Assembly: GCF_000620145.1 (NCBI RefSeq)
Contig: NZ_JHVM01000019.1
Location: 1-46,831 of the forward strand
Origin: Deefgea rivuli DSM 18356
Lineage (GTDB): Bacteria; Pseudomonadota; Gammaproteobacteria; Burkholderiales; Chitinibacteraceae
Direction: 5' to 3'
DNA: 46,831 nt
Each line of letters starts with the position of its first letter. Positions within the stretch are counted from its first letter, which is position 1. This document shows, piece by piece, positions 21,476-29,933 of this stretch. The notes beneath the pieces were generated by a model. The model was not told the origin of the DNA and did no database searches. It was given only the letters and a program-made list of their open reading frames with translations. Both the position numbers and the translations under genes were made by a program.

Positions 21476-21567
21476 GATTGACCTCCAGTTTTCGCGCAGG
21501 CTTGCAGCAAACCGCGCAAGGCCAAGATCATCAGTAAGACCAAGCCAATATATCCAGCATCTAACAT
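21472..21567 (-). CDS. Small membrane peptide preceding kdpF
   Basis: This 31-codon ORF reads MLDAGYIGLVLLMILALRG and then LLQACAKTGGQS. It has a strong site (GGAGG, five bases before the ATG), one predicted membrane helix, and a stop that overlaps the kdpF start by four bases. These features argue for real translation and coupling to kdpF. As I recall, short one-helix ORFs at this position occur in other kdp operons of beta- and gammaproteobacteria, but I know of no assigned function. It could be a leader that couples translation or an extra small subunit. Confidence 0.7.
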   Translation of the reverse strand: MLDAGYIGLVLLMILALRGLLQACAKTGGQS

Positions 21568-21659
21568 ACGTCCTCCAAAGCGTCTGCACCAACAGGGCAG
21601 CCTAGGGTTCAACTGTAAGAATTAGGGGCTAAAGTTGCTGCAAAGATTGGCGAGCTGGG

Positions 21660-21676
21660 TATAAAAAAAGTATAAA
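21660..21676 (-). promoter_or_regulatory. KdpE binding site (kdp operon)
   Basis: On the minus strand the sequence TTTATACTTTTTTTATA lies about 93 bases before the first ORF of the operon. As I recall it, the E. coli KdpE site is TTTATACTTTTTTTACA, one base different, with the same CCATTT-type upstream flank. The position fits KdpE activation. The core promoter between this site and 21600 is not clear enough to mark. Confidence 0.8.
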
Positions 21677-21727
21677 AATGGCGTAGGGAATGGCTGAGAA
21701 GTGCCTACAAAAGATGACTTGGATTCT

Positions 21728-21782
21728 GTAGGAGCGAGCTTGCTCGCGAATGAAATGCTTCACGAGCAAGCTCGCTTCTACG
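21728..21782. repeat. Inverted REP-like pair, family C, upstream of the kdp promoter
   Basis: GTAGGAGCGAGCTTGCTCGC (from 21728) and its inverted partner GCAAGCTCGCTTCTAC are separated by about eight bases and match at 21 of 23 positions. The motif is very like the well-known Pseudomonas REP sequence. The rest of the gap between the kdp site and the next gene (to 21948) shows nothing I can name. Confidence 0.88.
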
Positions 21783-21948
21783 AAAAGAAATGGTGTTTTC
21801 TTGGTGATTGATTGCGCTTGGCTTTGTCGGGTAAGGGCTAAAGAATGTTGCGTTTTGATGGATTCTTTATACCGAGAGCCGAACTATTTACAGTGTTTTT
21901 GCGGGCTGGATTTTAAGCTGAGTGGGTGTTCAACGCTTGGAAAACACC

Positions 21949-22764
21949 ATGCTCACTACCGTCAAACCCATCGCCATTTGCCGCCATGAAGCCACGCAAG
22001 GCCCGGCTTATCTGCAAACGTTTTTAGATTTGCATGAGGTTCCTTATCGTATTTTTGCGATTGATGCTGGCGACACGCCGCCGAGTCGTGCGGCTGAATT
22101 TTCTGGCGTCGTGATTTTGGGCTCGAACGCCAGTGCGAATGATGGCTTTAGCTGGATTCGCCGTGAAGATCAATTGCTGCAAGATGCATTACAGCGCAAT
22201 TGCCCGATTCTGGGGCATTGCTTTGGTGGGCAAATGTTGGCGCGGGCTTTGGGCGCGAAAGTACGGCGCAATAGCGTGCCGCAAATTGGTTGGGGCAAAG
22301 TGCTCGCGACGACTTTTCCAGAGGCGCAGTATTGGATGGGTGCGAAGCGCGAGCTGAATTTATTTCACTGGCATTTTGATACATTCGAAATTCCGCGTGG
22401 CGCGAAACGGATGTTATTTGGCCATTACTGCATGAATAAAGGCTTTGCTTATGGTCCGCATTTGGCCTTGCAATCGCATTTGGAAGTGACTGCCGCCAGT
22501 ATTCGCCAATGGTGTGCAGAGGATCAAGCATCATTGCTGAAATATCAGCATTTGTCGTCGGTGCAAAGCGAGATGGAGATCATGCACAACATCGAGCAGA
22601 AAGTGGCAGTACTCCATCAATTAGCCAATCACACGTATCGGCAATGGTTGCGGAATATTCCAAATCTGCACTATGTGGATCTGCCGATTTTTGCGGATAG
22701 CTTTCGCCCGAAAGGCGGCCAAGGCTGGGGGAGTGCGCTGGTGCGGTATGAGGTGGGCGGGTAA
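21949..22764 (+). CDS. Class I glutamine amidotransferase-like protein
   Basis: This protein has 271 residues from the ATG at 21949 (a GTG at 21922 is also in frame). The nucleophile elbow reads GHCFGGQMLARALGAK with Cys91. A likely His is in FHWHFDTF and a likely Glu in LQSHLEVTA, giving a Cys-His-Glu triad as in stand-alone GMP-synthase-like amidotransferases. About 80 C-terminal residues after the domain are unassigned. Neighbours give no pathway, so the substrate is unknown. Confidence 0.78.
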   Translation: MLTTVKPIAICRHEATQGPAYLQTFLDLHEVPYRIFAIDAGDTPPSRAAEFSGVVILGSNASANDGFSWIRREDQLLQDALQRNCPILGHCFGGQMLARALGAKVRRNSVPQIGWGKVLATTFPEAQYWMGAKRELNLFHWHFDTFEIPRGAKRMLFGHYCMNKGFAYGPHLALQSHLEVTAASIRQWCAEDQASLLKYQHLSSVQSEMEIMHNIEQKVAVLHQLANHTYRQWLRNIPNLHYVDLPIFADSFRPKGGQGWGSALVRYEVGG

Positions 22765-22805
22765 GTGCTCGACGCGCTAAGTCAAATCAGAAACAAGCAA
22801 TTTGT

Positions 22806-22917
22806 CCACGAAAAACACGAAAAGAAAGCAAAAATCACGAAGCGTTTTAGTGTTTTTTGCTCTTGTTCTCACCCTAAGAATATTTCCCTAGGGTGATGAT
22901 CTTTGTGTTTTTCGTGG
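22806..22917. repeat. Palindromic element with CACGAA arms
   Basis: The outer arms CCACGAAAAACACGAAAAG (22806-22824) and CTTTGTGTTTTTCGTGG (22901-22917) are inverted copies. Inside are two further hairpins: AGCAAAAATCAC with GTGTTTTTTGCT (22827-22861), and CACCCTA with TAGGGTG (22870-22895). It fills the gap between two convergent genes. The outer motif is shared with the element at 16068-16395. Confidence 0.8.
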
Positions 22918-22948
22918 CGCCGGTTTTTGATTTTGGCGACATGCGAAC

Positions 22949-24385
22949 TTATTTTTGGATTAAGCCTTTGCTGATCAGCTCTTGCTCGACCAATTCAACA
23001 ATGCGCGGCGCGAGGCGCTCTTCAAGTTCGCGGCTGATTTCGCCGGTGAGTTCTCGAAGTGTATCGCCATAAAATTGCGCCATCAATTTCGAGAAATGCT
23101 GGCGCGCCAATTGCTCGACTTCACTGGCAATATCCACCGCCAATTGCGCACCGACGACGGCAGTGAGTTCGGCAATGGCATCGGCGCTTAGGCTGGTGCT
23201 GGTTTTAGTTTCTGGATCTGGCTCTTGTTCAACTTCAGCGTGTTGCTCAGCTTCAACTTCAGCTTGCGGCTCGGCAATGGGATCTTCAGGTATTTGAATA
23301 GGGGCATTAATTAATAAGGCTTCTGGCTCAATACATTGGCTTTCGTGAAACTCATCGAGTGTGATTTCAATGTGATTTTCTTCAGCAACGCTAAGGCTGA
23401 TGTGTTCATCATCATCCCAATGCAGGCTAGGTGCAGCTACTGGCTCTACGGGCACGTGCGCTAGCGCGATGGGGGCTGGAGATTCAATGACTTCAGGTTT
23501 TGAATCTAAGTTGATCGCTAAGTCCACACTCGCTAAATCATCGTCGCTCGATTCATTGCTGATGGCTTTAACAAGAACCGCCTCAATCCGCGTTGATTCA
23601 ACGGGTTCAAGCGTGGCTGTTTCGGTGATTTCAGGCTCAAAGTTGACTGCTTCTATCGCTACTGTTTCAAGTTCCGTTGCTTCAAGTGTGACGGCTTGAT
23701 TGCTATCGCTCTCGTCGGCAAAATCGTTGATATCGAGTTCTGCGCTGAGGTCGGCATCAGTGGGGCTTGAAAAATCAATAATCAGATCATCGGCGACAAA
23801 GTTGAATTCGCTTGCGGCGATGGATGGTGTTGCAGGCTTGCCAGTAGGAATGACGGGGGCTGCTTCGATGGCGTTTAAATCAAGTAGTGGCAGGTCTAAA
23901 AAGACAGGCTGCTCGATGACTGGAGCGGTGCGTATCGCCGGTTTAAAGCGCGTTGGTGGTGTGAGTTCTAAATCGAGTTTTGCAATCGGTTCTGAAATGG
24001 CGCTGGCTTTTGGACTGGGTTCAACGGGCTTTTGTACCGTTGCGGCCTTGGGGGAAAACATCAGGCTTGGAATGCCTTGTTCATTTTCGCTGGCCAGTTT
24101 TTCTTCTAATCTGCGCCGCGCTTTAGCTGATTGGGCTTGGGCAAGGCTGCGCTCGATATTTTCGATTTTTTGGATTAAATCTTCGTTAATCACGTCGGTC
24201 AAAATCGGAATGTCGAAGGCTTCGGGTGCAATATCGGTGAGGACGGGAATGTCTTCATGATGCTGGCCCGCAGGGCTGCGATGGCGCGCCATCAGTGCAT
24301 CCATTTTATTAAATAAAGGGCTGACCGACTCATCGCTCGGCAAGGAGTTTAGATCATCAGTCAGTGGTCGATTCTGTTCTGCCAC
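22949..24385 (-). CDS. Large acidic hypothetical protein with DIPxLTD motifs
   Basis: I cannot assign a function to this 478-residue protein. Residues 45-51 (DIPVLTD) and 58-64 (DIPILTD) repeat a short motif I recall from hypothetical proteins in betaproteobacteria. A charged helix follows (66-100). Residues ~110-390 are low-complexity and rich in Glu, Ala, Pro and Val, so probably disordered. The last ~80 residues are again ordered and helical (LAVDIASEVEQLARQHF, SRELEERLAPRIVELVEQ). No signal peptide or membrane helix is seen. Its start overlaps the holC end by 29 bases, which suggests coupled translation. Confidence 0.75.
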   Translation of the reverse strand: MAEQNRPLTDDLNSLPSDESVSPLFNKMDALMARHRSPAGQHHEDIPVLTDIAPEAFDIPILTDVINEDLIQKIENIERSLAQAQSAKARRRLEEKLASENEQGIPSLMFSPKAATVQKPVEPSPKASAISEPIAKLDLELTPPTRFKPAIRTAPVIEQPVFLDLPLLDLNAIEAAPVIPTGKPATPSIAASEFNFVADDLIIDFSSPTDADLSAELDINDFADESDSNQAVTLEATELETVAIEAVNFEPEITETATLEPVESTRIEAVLVKAISNESSDDDLASVDLAINLDSKPEVIESPAPIALAHVPVEPVAAPSLHWDDDEHISLSVAEENHIEITLDEFHESQCIEPEALLINAPIQIPEDPIAEPQAEVEAEQHAEVEQEPDPETKTSTSLSADAIAELTAVVGAQLAVDIASEVEQLARQHFSKLMAQFYGDTLRELTGEISRELEERLAPRIVELVEQELISKGLIQK

Positions 24386-24812
24386 GATTTAGCAGCTCCT
24401 GCATGTCGGTTGCATTGGGCGTGTAGCCTTGCGCTTTATAAGCAGCCCAGCGTGTGCGGGCCGCGGTTTTTAGTTCTTCGTCGGTATCAACGATTTCAAT
24501 CAGACGGCCATACTCAGTAAAACGCGGTGCGATACGGTTCGTCCAATTAAATAGTATATCGCGTGGCGTAATGATTTCGACACGATGATCGACAATGATC
24601 GGTGTTTCTGCGGCAAAGGACGCATCGGCTTGGCAGTGCGGTAAAAAACCTGCGGGCGGAACTTCCCACAACAGGCGATCAATCGCGCTGGTCGCAGCTT
24701 CTGAACCCGTCAGAATCACCATGCGTTTGCCGCTCATTAAGGCTTTGCCAACCAGCTGACACAGTGCAGATTCTCTGTCATTGACATTAAAGTAGAAAGA
24801 AATTTCGGTCAT
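24357..24812 (-). CDS. holC: DNA polymerase III chi subunit
   Basis: This 151-residue protein starts at the ATG at 24812 with MTEISFYFNV. A frame from 24836 adds eight unlikely residues. The HolC pattern is clear: KRMVILTGSEAATSAIDRLLW, FLPHC and PIIVDHRVEI. Chi links the clamp-loader complex to single-stranded DNA-binding protein. It follows pepA by 68 bases, the conserved pepA-holC order. Confidence 0.93.
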   Translation of the reverse strand: MTEISFYFNVNDRESALCQLVGKALMSGKRMVILTGSEAATSAIDRLLWEVPPAGFLPHCQADASFAAETPIIVDHRVEIITPRDILFNWTNRIAPRFTEYGRLIEIVDTDEELKTAARTRWAAYKAQGYTPNATDMQELLNRGRTESTTD

Positions 24813-24880
24813 GAGTGAGAAGGAAAAGCGCAGCAATGCACAGGGCTAGGTATTGCCACCTATGCATTGCTATGTTTGGC

Positions 24881-26350
24881 TTAGCCTTGTATACCTCTTA
24901 GATATTCAACGAGCAGTGGCACAGGGCGACCCGTTGCGCCTTTCGCTGCGCCCGATTTCCATGCCGTACCGGCAATATCCAAATGCGCCCATTTGTATTT
25001 TTTGGTAAAGCGCGACAGGAAAGCGGCGGCAGTGATTGATCCGGCTGGGCGACCACCAATATTGGCGACGTCGGCAAAGTTCGATTTGAGTTGCTCTTGG
25101 TATTCATCAAACAAAGGCATTTGCCAAGCTTTATCGTCCGCTTGGCGCGAGGCTTTGAGCAAATCTGCGGCCAGATCATCGTCATTGGCGTAGAGGCCAC
25201 TGGTGGTGTGGCCGAGCGCGATAATGCACGCGCCAGTCAGCGTGGCGATGTCGATGACGGCAGCAGGCTCGAAACGCTCAACGTAGGTCAGTGCATCGCA
25301 CAAAATCAAACGGCCTTCGGCATCGGTATTGAGGATTTCAATCGTTGTCCCGTTCATGCTGGTGACGATGTCACCCGGTTTCACCGCGTTGCCGTTCGGC
25401 ATGTTTTCGCACGATGGAATCACGCCGACGAGATTGATTTTTAAATCCAGCTCAGCCACAGCACGGAATACGCCGAGCACGGTGGCGGCACCGCACATAT
25501 CGTATTTCATTTCGTCCATGCCTTCGCCGGGTTTCAATGAAATGCCGCCCGAATCAAAGGTAATGCCTTTGCCGACTAGCACCGTAGGTGCAGTTTTTTT
25601 GTCGGCGTTGCGATATTCCATGACGATAAATTTCGGCGGAACGATCGAGCCTTTGGCAACCGACAGGAATGAGCCCATTTTCAAGGCTTCGAGTTCTTCT
25701 TGCTCTAATACGTCGCAAGAGAAATCGTAGGTATGCGCCAAGTGCTCTGCAGTCGCGGCAAGGTAATCTGGCGTGCAGACGTTCGGTGGCAAATTGCCCA
25801 AGTCGCGCGTTAGATTCATGCCGTGACCCACGCCCAGCCCGTAAACCAAACCGGCTTCAACCGCTTCAAGATCCGACTTTTTCGGCGCCAGCAGGCTGAC
25901 GATGTCGAGTTTGCTGGCTGGCGCAGGTTCAGATTTGAATTGCTCAAAACGATAAGATTCCAGCATCAAAGCTTGGACGAATTCTTGCGCGAGAATTTCA
26001 TTGTCTTGCTTTTTGTATTGCGCCAGCGAAACGGCAAGGCAAACGCTGCTGTTTTTACTGGCAATCAGTGCTTTGGCAACGGCCGTTGCTGCAATACGAA
26101 TTTCTTTGGCGTTCGGTTCTTTGCCCAATTGCACCAAGAGCACGCGTTTGTAACCAAGGCTGGCAGGTAGACCTAAAGTGAGCGTGCTGCCCACTTTTGC
26201 GGCAAGTTCGCCGTCTTTAATTGCGGTGCTGAATATTTGTCCGCAAGTGATGTCTAACTCTTTGGCAAAGGCGGGTAATTTTTCGCCTAGAACGGGTAAA
26301 ACGACACAATCTGCATGCTCGGGGGCAGGGGAAACTATGGTAAATTCCAC
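24881..26350 (-). CDS. pepA: Leucyl aminopeptidase
   Basis: This M17 cytosol aminopeptidase has 489 residues. The family signature NTDAEGR is at 341-347. GKGITFDSGGISLKPGEGMDEMKYDMCGAA supplies metal-binding Lys and Asp residues, shown here only in part as the known motif. The start is GTG 26350 with AAGGAG upstream. It is divergent from lptF, a conserved arrangement in proteobacteria, and heads the pepA-holC unit. Confidence 0.97.
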   Translation of the reverse strand: MEFTIVSPAPEHADCVVLPVLGEKLPAFAKELDITCGQIFSTAIKDGELAAKVGSTLTLGLPASLGYKRVLLVQLGKEPNAKEIRIAATAVAKALIASKNSSVCLAVSLAQYKKQDNEILAQEFVQALMLESYRFEQFKSEPAPASKLDIVSLLAPKKSDLEAVEAGLVYGLGVGHGMNLTRDLGNLPPNVCTPDYLAATAEHLAHTYDFSCDVLEQEELEALKMGSFLSVAKGSIVPPKFIVMEYRNADKKTAPTVLVGKGITFDSGGISLKPGEGMDEMKYDMCGAATVLGVFRAVAELDLKINLVGVIPSCENMPNGNAVKPGDIVTSMNGTTIEILNTDAEGRLILCDALTYVERFEPAAVIDIATLTGACIIALGHTTSGLYANDDDLAADLLKASRQADDKAWQMPLFDEYQEQLKSNFADVANIGGRPAGSITAAAFLSRFTKKYKWAHLDIAGTAWKSGAAKGATGRPVPLLVEYLRGIQG

Positions 26351-26556
26351 GGAGGACTCCTTGAGGGTCTAGCGCTAGTCAACATTGGGTAGTCAAGCAA
26401 AAGTTTTCTTGCATCGTTGTTTCGCCTTGTCGTACGAATCAGTACTGCCTGCGGCTTGCACGCCTTGCCATAAAACTTTTGCACTAGGACTTATGCTTAA
26501 TGGGCTGATTATTCACTGACCCTCGGGTCAAGTCAAAAGACAGATTAAAATATTCC

Positions 26557-27618
26557 ATGCTGTTTCGAAAAACACTGATACATGAAATGACCTGGGTAGC
26601 CTTTGGGCTATTCGTGGTGCTGCTGGTGATCGTGATGACCTCACAGATCGTGCGCCTGTTGGGTGAGGCGGCGGTTGGCGCATTGGCTTCATCGGCCGTG
26701 TGGGCGGTGATGGGCTTTGCTGCGGTGCGCTATTTTCCGATTTTATTTTCCTTAATGCTATTTATCTCCATTTTGTCGGTACTGACTCGGCTATGGAAAG
26801 ATCACGAAATGGTGGTGTGGTTTGCGGCTGGGCGCTCGATTACCAGTTTTATCACGCCCGTATTGCAAATGGGCGTGCCAGTGGTGGTGCTGATTGCGGC
26901 GCTATCTTTATATGTGTCGCCATGGGCGCAACTTAAAGGGCGCGAATACCGTGCAGCCAGTTTAAAAAATCAAGAAGTCTCGCAAGTATCCCCCGGTGTG
27001 TTTCGTGAATCGCGCGGTGCGGATCGCGTGTATTTTATTGAGAATTTTTCGGGCGAAGGCGGGCAGGGCGAGAATGTGTTTGTGCAAATTCGCCAAGATG
27101 GCAAAACTTCGACGGTTTTAGCCAATAAAGGTGGCCTATTTGTGGATGAGATGGGCGATCGCTGGCTATGGCTAAAAGATGCAACGGCGTATCAAGCGGC
27201 CGCGGATTCACCACAATACGATATTTTGACCTTTAAAGATGGCAAGGTCAGGGTAGAAGATCCAACGCCCGCCGTGATTAATCCTGGGACTGAATCAATG
27301 CGCAGTGTTGACCTTTGGCGCAGTAGTGATGCCATGCATCAAGCTGAATTGGCGTGGCGAATTGCATTGCCCATTCAGGCTTTTCTGTTGATGTTGGCCG
27401 CAATTCCATTGGCGTTTGCCAATCCGCGTGGTGGCAGAGGCTATCACATGGTGATCGCCGCATTGCTGGCTTTTGGCTATTACAACGGCATTAATGTGAT
27501 GCAGGCTTGGCTGGCGGTGGGTAAAATTCCGCCGCAGATTGGCATGTGGCCTTTACACGCAGCGGTCGCAGTGCTGACTGCTGGCCTGTTTTGGTGGCGT
27601 AGCCGAGTGCGAGGTTAA
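26557..27618 (+). CDS. lptF: LptF, LPS export permease
   Basis: This 353-residue inner-membrane subunit belongs to the LptB2FG transporter, which extracts lipopolysaccharide and drives it to the outer membrane. Three N-terminal helices (residues ~12-120), a periplasmic beta-jellyroll region (~130-265) and three C-terminal helices match the family. VSPWAQLKGREYRA and VSQVSPGVFRES are typical LptF stretches. lptG follows four bases after the stop. Confidence 0.95.
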   Translation: MLFRKTLIHEMTWVAFGLFVVLLVIVMTSQIVRLLGEAAVGALASSAVWAVMGFAAVRYFPILFSLMLFISILSVLTRLWKDHEMVVWFAAGRSITSFITPVLQMGVPVVVLIAALSLYVSPWAQLKGREYRAASLKNQEVSQVSPGVFRESRGADRVYFIENFSGEGGQGENVFVQIRQDGKTSTVLANKGGLFVDEMGDRWLWLKDATAYQAAADSPQYDILTFKDGKVRVEDPTPAVINPGTESMRSVDLWRSSDAMHQAELAWRIALPIQAFLLMLAAIPLAFANPRGGRGYHMVIAALLAFGYYNGINVMQAWLAVGKIPPQIGMWPLHAAVAVLTAGLFWWRSRVRG

Positions 27619-27622
27619 TGGC

Positions 27623-28696
27623 ATGAATCGATTAGGCCGTTATGTATTTAGCTCCGTGTTTGGCTATGTATTGATCACCTTGCTGGTGCTGACCAGTATA
27701 TTTTTATTTTTTGACATGATCGCCGAGCTGCGCGATGTGGGCAAAGAAGGCTATACGCTCAAAGACGCGTTGATTTATGTGAGCTTGACCCTGCCCAGTC
27801 GTCTGTATCAACTCATGCCCGTTGCGGTGTTGATTGGTAGTATTTTTGCGTTGTCGGGCATGGCGGACACCTCGCAAATTACCGTTATGCGCACGGCAGG
27901 GGTGTCGATCTTGCGTCTTAGTTTGTGGATGTTGGTGTGTGGGCTGGTGTATGCGGCAGCGACTTATGCCATCGGGGAGTTTTTAGCGCCGATGGGAACG
28001 GAAGCAGCGAAGCGCTATCAAGTTGAAGCCAAGCAGTCGGTGCTACTGGGCAAGTTTCGCTCTGGGGTTTGGGTGAAAGACGGGCCACAAATCATGAATG
28101 TGTCGGTGATGAATCCGGACATGAGTTTGGAAAATGTTCGAATCTATGTTTTGGGCGAAGGAGCCAAGCTGTCACATATTTTTGATGCTGAGCGTGCACA
28201 ATACAAAAAAGATCAAACTTGGCAACTCAGTGGCGTACGTCGCACCGATTTTGCGGATGACAAAGTGACCATCACGCCGCTGAAAAACCACGCTTGGAAA
28301 AGCTTGGTGAATCCCGATATGTTGGCGGTGCTGATGGTGAAACCGCAAGAAATGTCGATCGAAGCCTTGCGCAGCTATATCGGGCATTTGCAGGCCAATA
28401 AGCAAAGCACGTCGCGTTATGAATTGGCATTTTGGGGCAAATTATTTTATCCGCTGGCTTGTATTTCGATGATGTTGATTGCGCTGCCATTTGCGCTGGC
28501 GCAGCGCCGCGCAGGTAATGTGGGCGTGAAGATTTTCTTAGGCATTTTGCTGGGTGTGACATTTAACTTTGCCAGCCAATTGGTGACTTATGTGGGTGAG
28601 CTGTATGCCTTGCCGCCGATATTGGCGGCAGGATTTCCGACTTTCGTCCTGATGGGGATTGCGATCTTTTTCTTGTGGCGTCAAGAGCGCGGTTGA
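27623..28696 (+). CDS. lptG: LptG, LPS export permease
   Basis: This 357-residue partner of LptF has the same plan of three helices, a periplasmic domain and three helices. Family marks include LTLPSRLYQLMPVAVLIGS, MADTSQITVMRTAGVS and FWGKLFYPLACISMMLIALP. It forms the heterodimeric permease with LptF. The gap to lptF is four bases, so the two are one operon. Confidence 0.95.
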   Translation: MNRLGRYVFSSVFGYVLITLLVLTSIFLFFDMIAELRDVGKEGYTLKDALIYVSLTLPSRLYQLMPVAVLIGSIFALSGMADTSQITVMRTAGVSILRLSLWMLVCGLVYAAATYAIGEFLAPMGTEAAKRYQVEAKQSVLLGKFRSGVWVKDGPQIMNVSVMNPDMSLENVRIYVLGEGAKLSHIFDAERAQYKKDQTWQLSGVRRTDFADDKVTITPLKNHAWKSLVNPDMLAVLMVKPQEMSIEALRSYIGHLQANKQSTSRYELAFWGKLFYPLACISMMLIALPFALAQRRAGNVGVKIFLGILLGVTFNFASQLVTYVGELYALPPILAAGFPTFVLMGIAIFFLWRQERG

Positions 28697-28784
28697 AGCT
28701 TTGCTGTGATGTACAACACCGCATCCTTGCGCCGTCTGCTACTACAATGGCGCGCTGATTTTTAATTTTTTTGAGAAAACATCG

Positions 28785-29798
28785 ATGTATATCTTGCTAA
28801 CCGGCGGTGCGGGCTACATTGGCTCGCATACCTATATTGAACTTGTAAAAGCTGGTTTCAAACCGGTGATTTTAGATAACTTTAGTAATGCCAAGCCTGA
28901 AGTATTTAATCGGATCAAAGCTATTACCGGCCAAGATATCGAATGGGTGAAAGCCGACGTGCGCGATCGTGCCGCGCTCGATGCCGTGTTCGCCAAATGG
29001 TCGTTTAGCGCCGTGGTGCATTTTGCCGGTTGGAAAGCGGTCGGTGAATCGGTCGCCAAGCCGCTGGAATATTACGATAACAATGTCGTTGGCACGTTGC
29101 GTTTGCTGGATGCAATGAAAGCGGCTAACGTCAAAAATCTGGTATTTTCATCCAGTGCGACAGTGTATGGCGATCCGCATGCGGTGCCGATTTTGGAAGA
29201 CTTCCCGCTATCGGCCACCAATCCGTACGGGCGCAGTAAATTGATGGTTGAAGACATTTTGCGCGATTTGCGCGTCGCTGAGCCAGATTGGAATATCGCC
29301 TTGCTGCGTTATTTCAATCCAGTCGGCGCACATGAGTCAGGCTTGATTGGTGAAGATCCGCAAGGCATTCCGAACAATCTAATGCCGTTTGTATCGCAAG
29401 TGGCCGTCGGTAAACGCGAGCGCTTGTCGGTGTTTGGCGGTGATTATGCAACGGCTGATGGTACTGGCGTACGTGACTACATTCACGTCGTTGATCTGGC
29501 GATTGGCCATGTGAAAGCTTTGCAAAAGCTCGCTACTCAGCCGGGCAATGTGACAGTGAGTTTGGGAACGGGCGTCGGTTATTCAGTGCTCGATATGGTT
29601 AAAGCCTTTGAGCAAGCCAGCAGCAAACCCGTGCCGTATGACATCGTCGCACGCCGTCCTGGCGACATCGCCGCGTGTTACGCCAATCCAGCGAAAGCTT
29701 TGGCGGAACTAGGCTGGCGCGCAGAGAAAAGCTTGCAAGACATGTGTAACGACAGCTGGCGCTGGCAAAGCCAGAATCCAAATGGCTATGGCGATTAA
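28785..29798 (+). CDS. galE: UDP-glucose 4-epimerase
   Basis: This 337-residue extended short-chain dehydrogenase interconverts UDP-glucose and UDP-galactose. It has the NAD-binding [10 protein letters not shown] at 7-16, SSSATVYG, and the catalytic Tyr148 and Lys152 in [21 protein letters not shown] and the C-terminal [13 protein letters not shown] are typical of GalE. It supplies sugar nucleotides for surface polysaccharides, which fits its place after the LPS export genes. A terminator follows. Confidence 0.97.
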   Translation: MYILLTGGAGYIGSHTYIELVKAGFKPVILDNFSNAKPEVFNRIKAITGQDIEWVKADVRDRAALDAVFAKWSFSAVVHFAGWKAVGESVAKPLEYYDNNVVGTLRLLDAMKAANVKNLVFSSSATVYGDPHAVPILEDFPLSATNPYGRSKLMVEDILRDLRVAEPDWNIALLRYFNPVGAHESGLIGEDPQGIPNNLMPFVSQVAVGKRERLSVFGGDYATADGTGVRDYIHVVDLAIGHVKALQKLATQPGNVTVSLGTGVGYSVLDMVKAFEQASSKPVPYDIVARRPGDIAACYANPAKALAELGWRAEKSLQDMCNDSWRWQSQNPNGYGD

Positions 29799-29850
29799 TT
29801 AGCGTCAAAATGTATGAGGGGTATTGCCCTCTAGCCAATATGAAATAAAA

Positions 29851-29883
29851 GCTACACCCCAATACCCATTGGGGTGTTTTTTC
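29851..29883 (+). terminator. Rho-independent terminator after galE
   Basis: The stem ACACCCC with GGGGTGT encloses AATACCCATT and is followed by TTTTTTC, about 55 bases after the galE stop. Confidence 0.88.
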
Positions 29884-29933
29884 GTCTGCTGTCGACTATG
29901 GTTTAAGTCCAATCTACGCAGGCGCAGTAATTC

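Noticed and set aside
21386-21592. 68-codon version of kdpF
   Set aside because: The first 40 residues do not resemble KdpF, and the GGAGG site and family start point to 21475.
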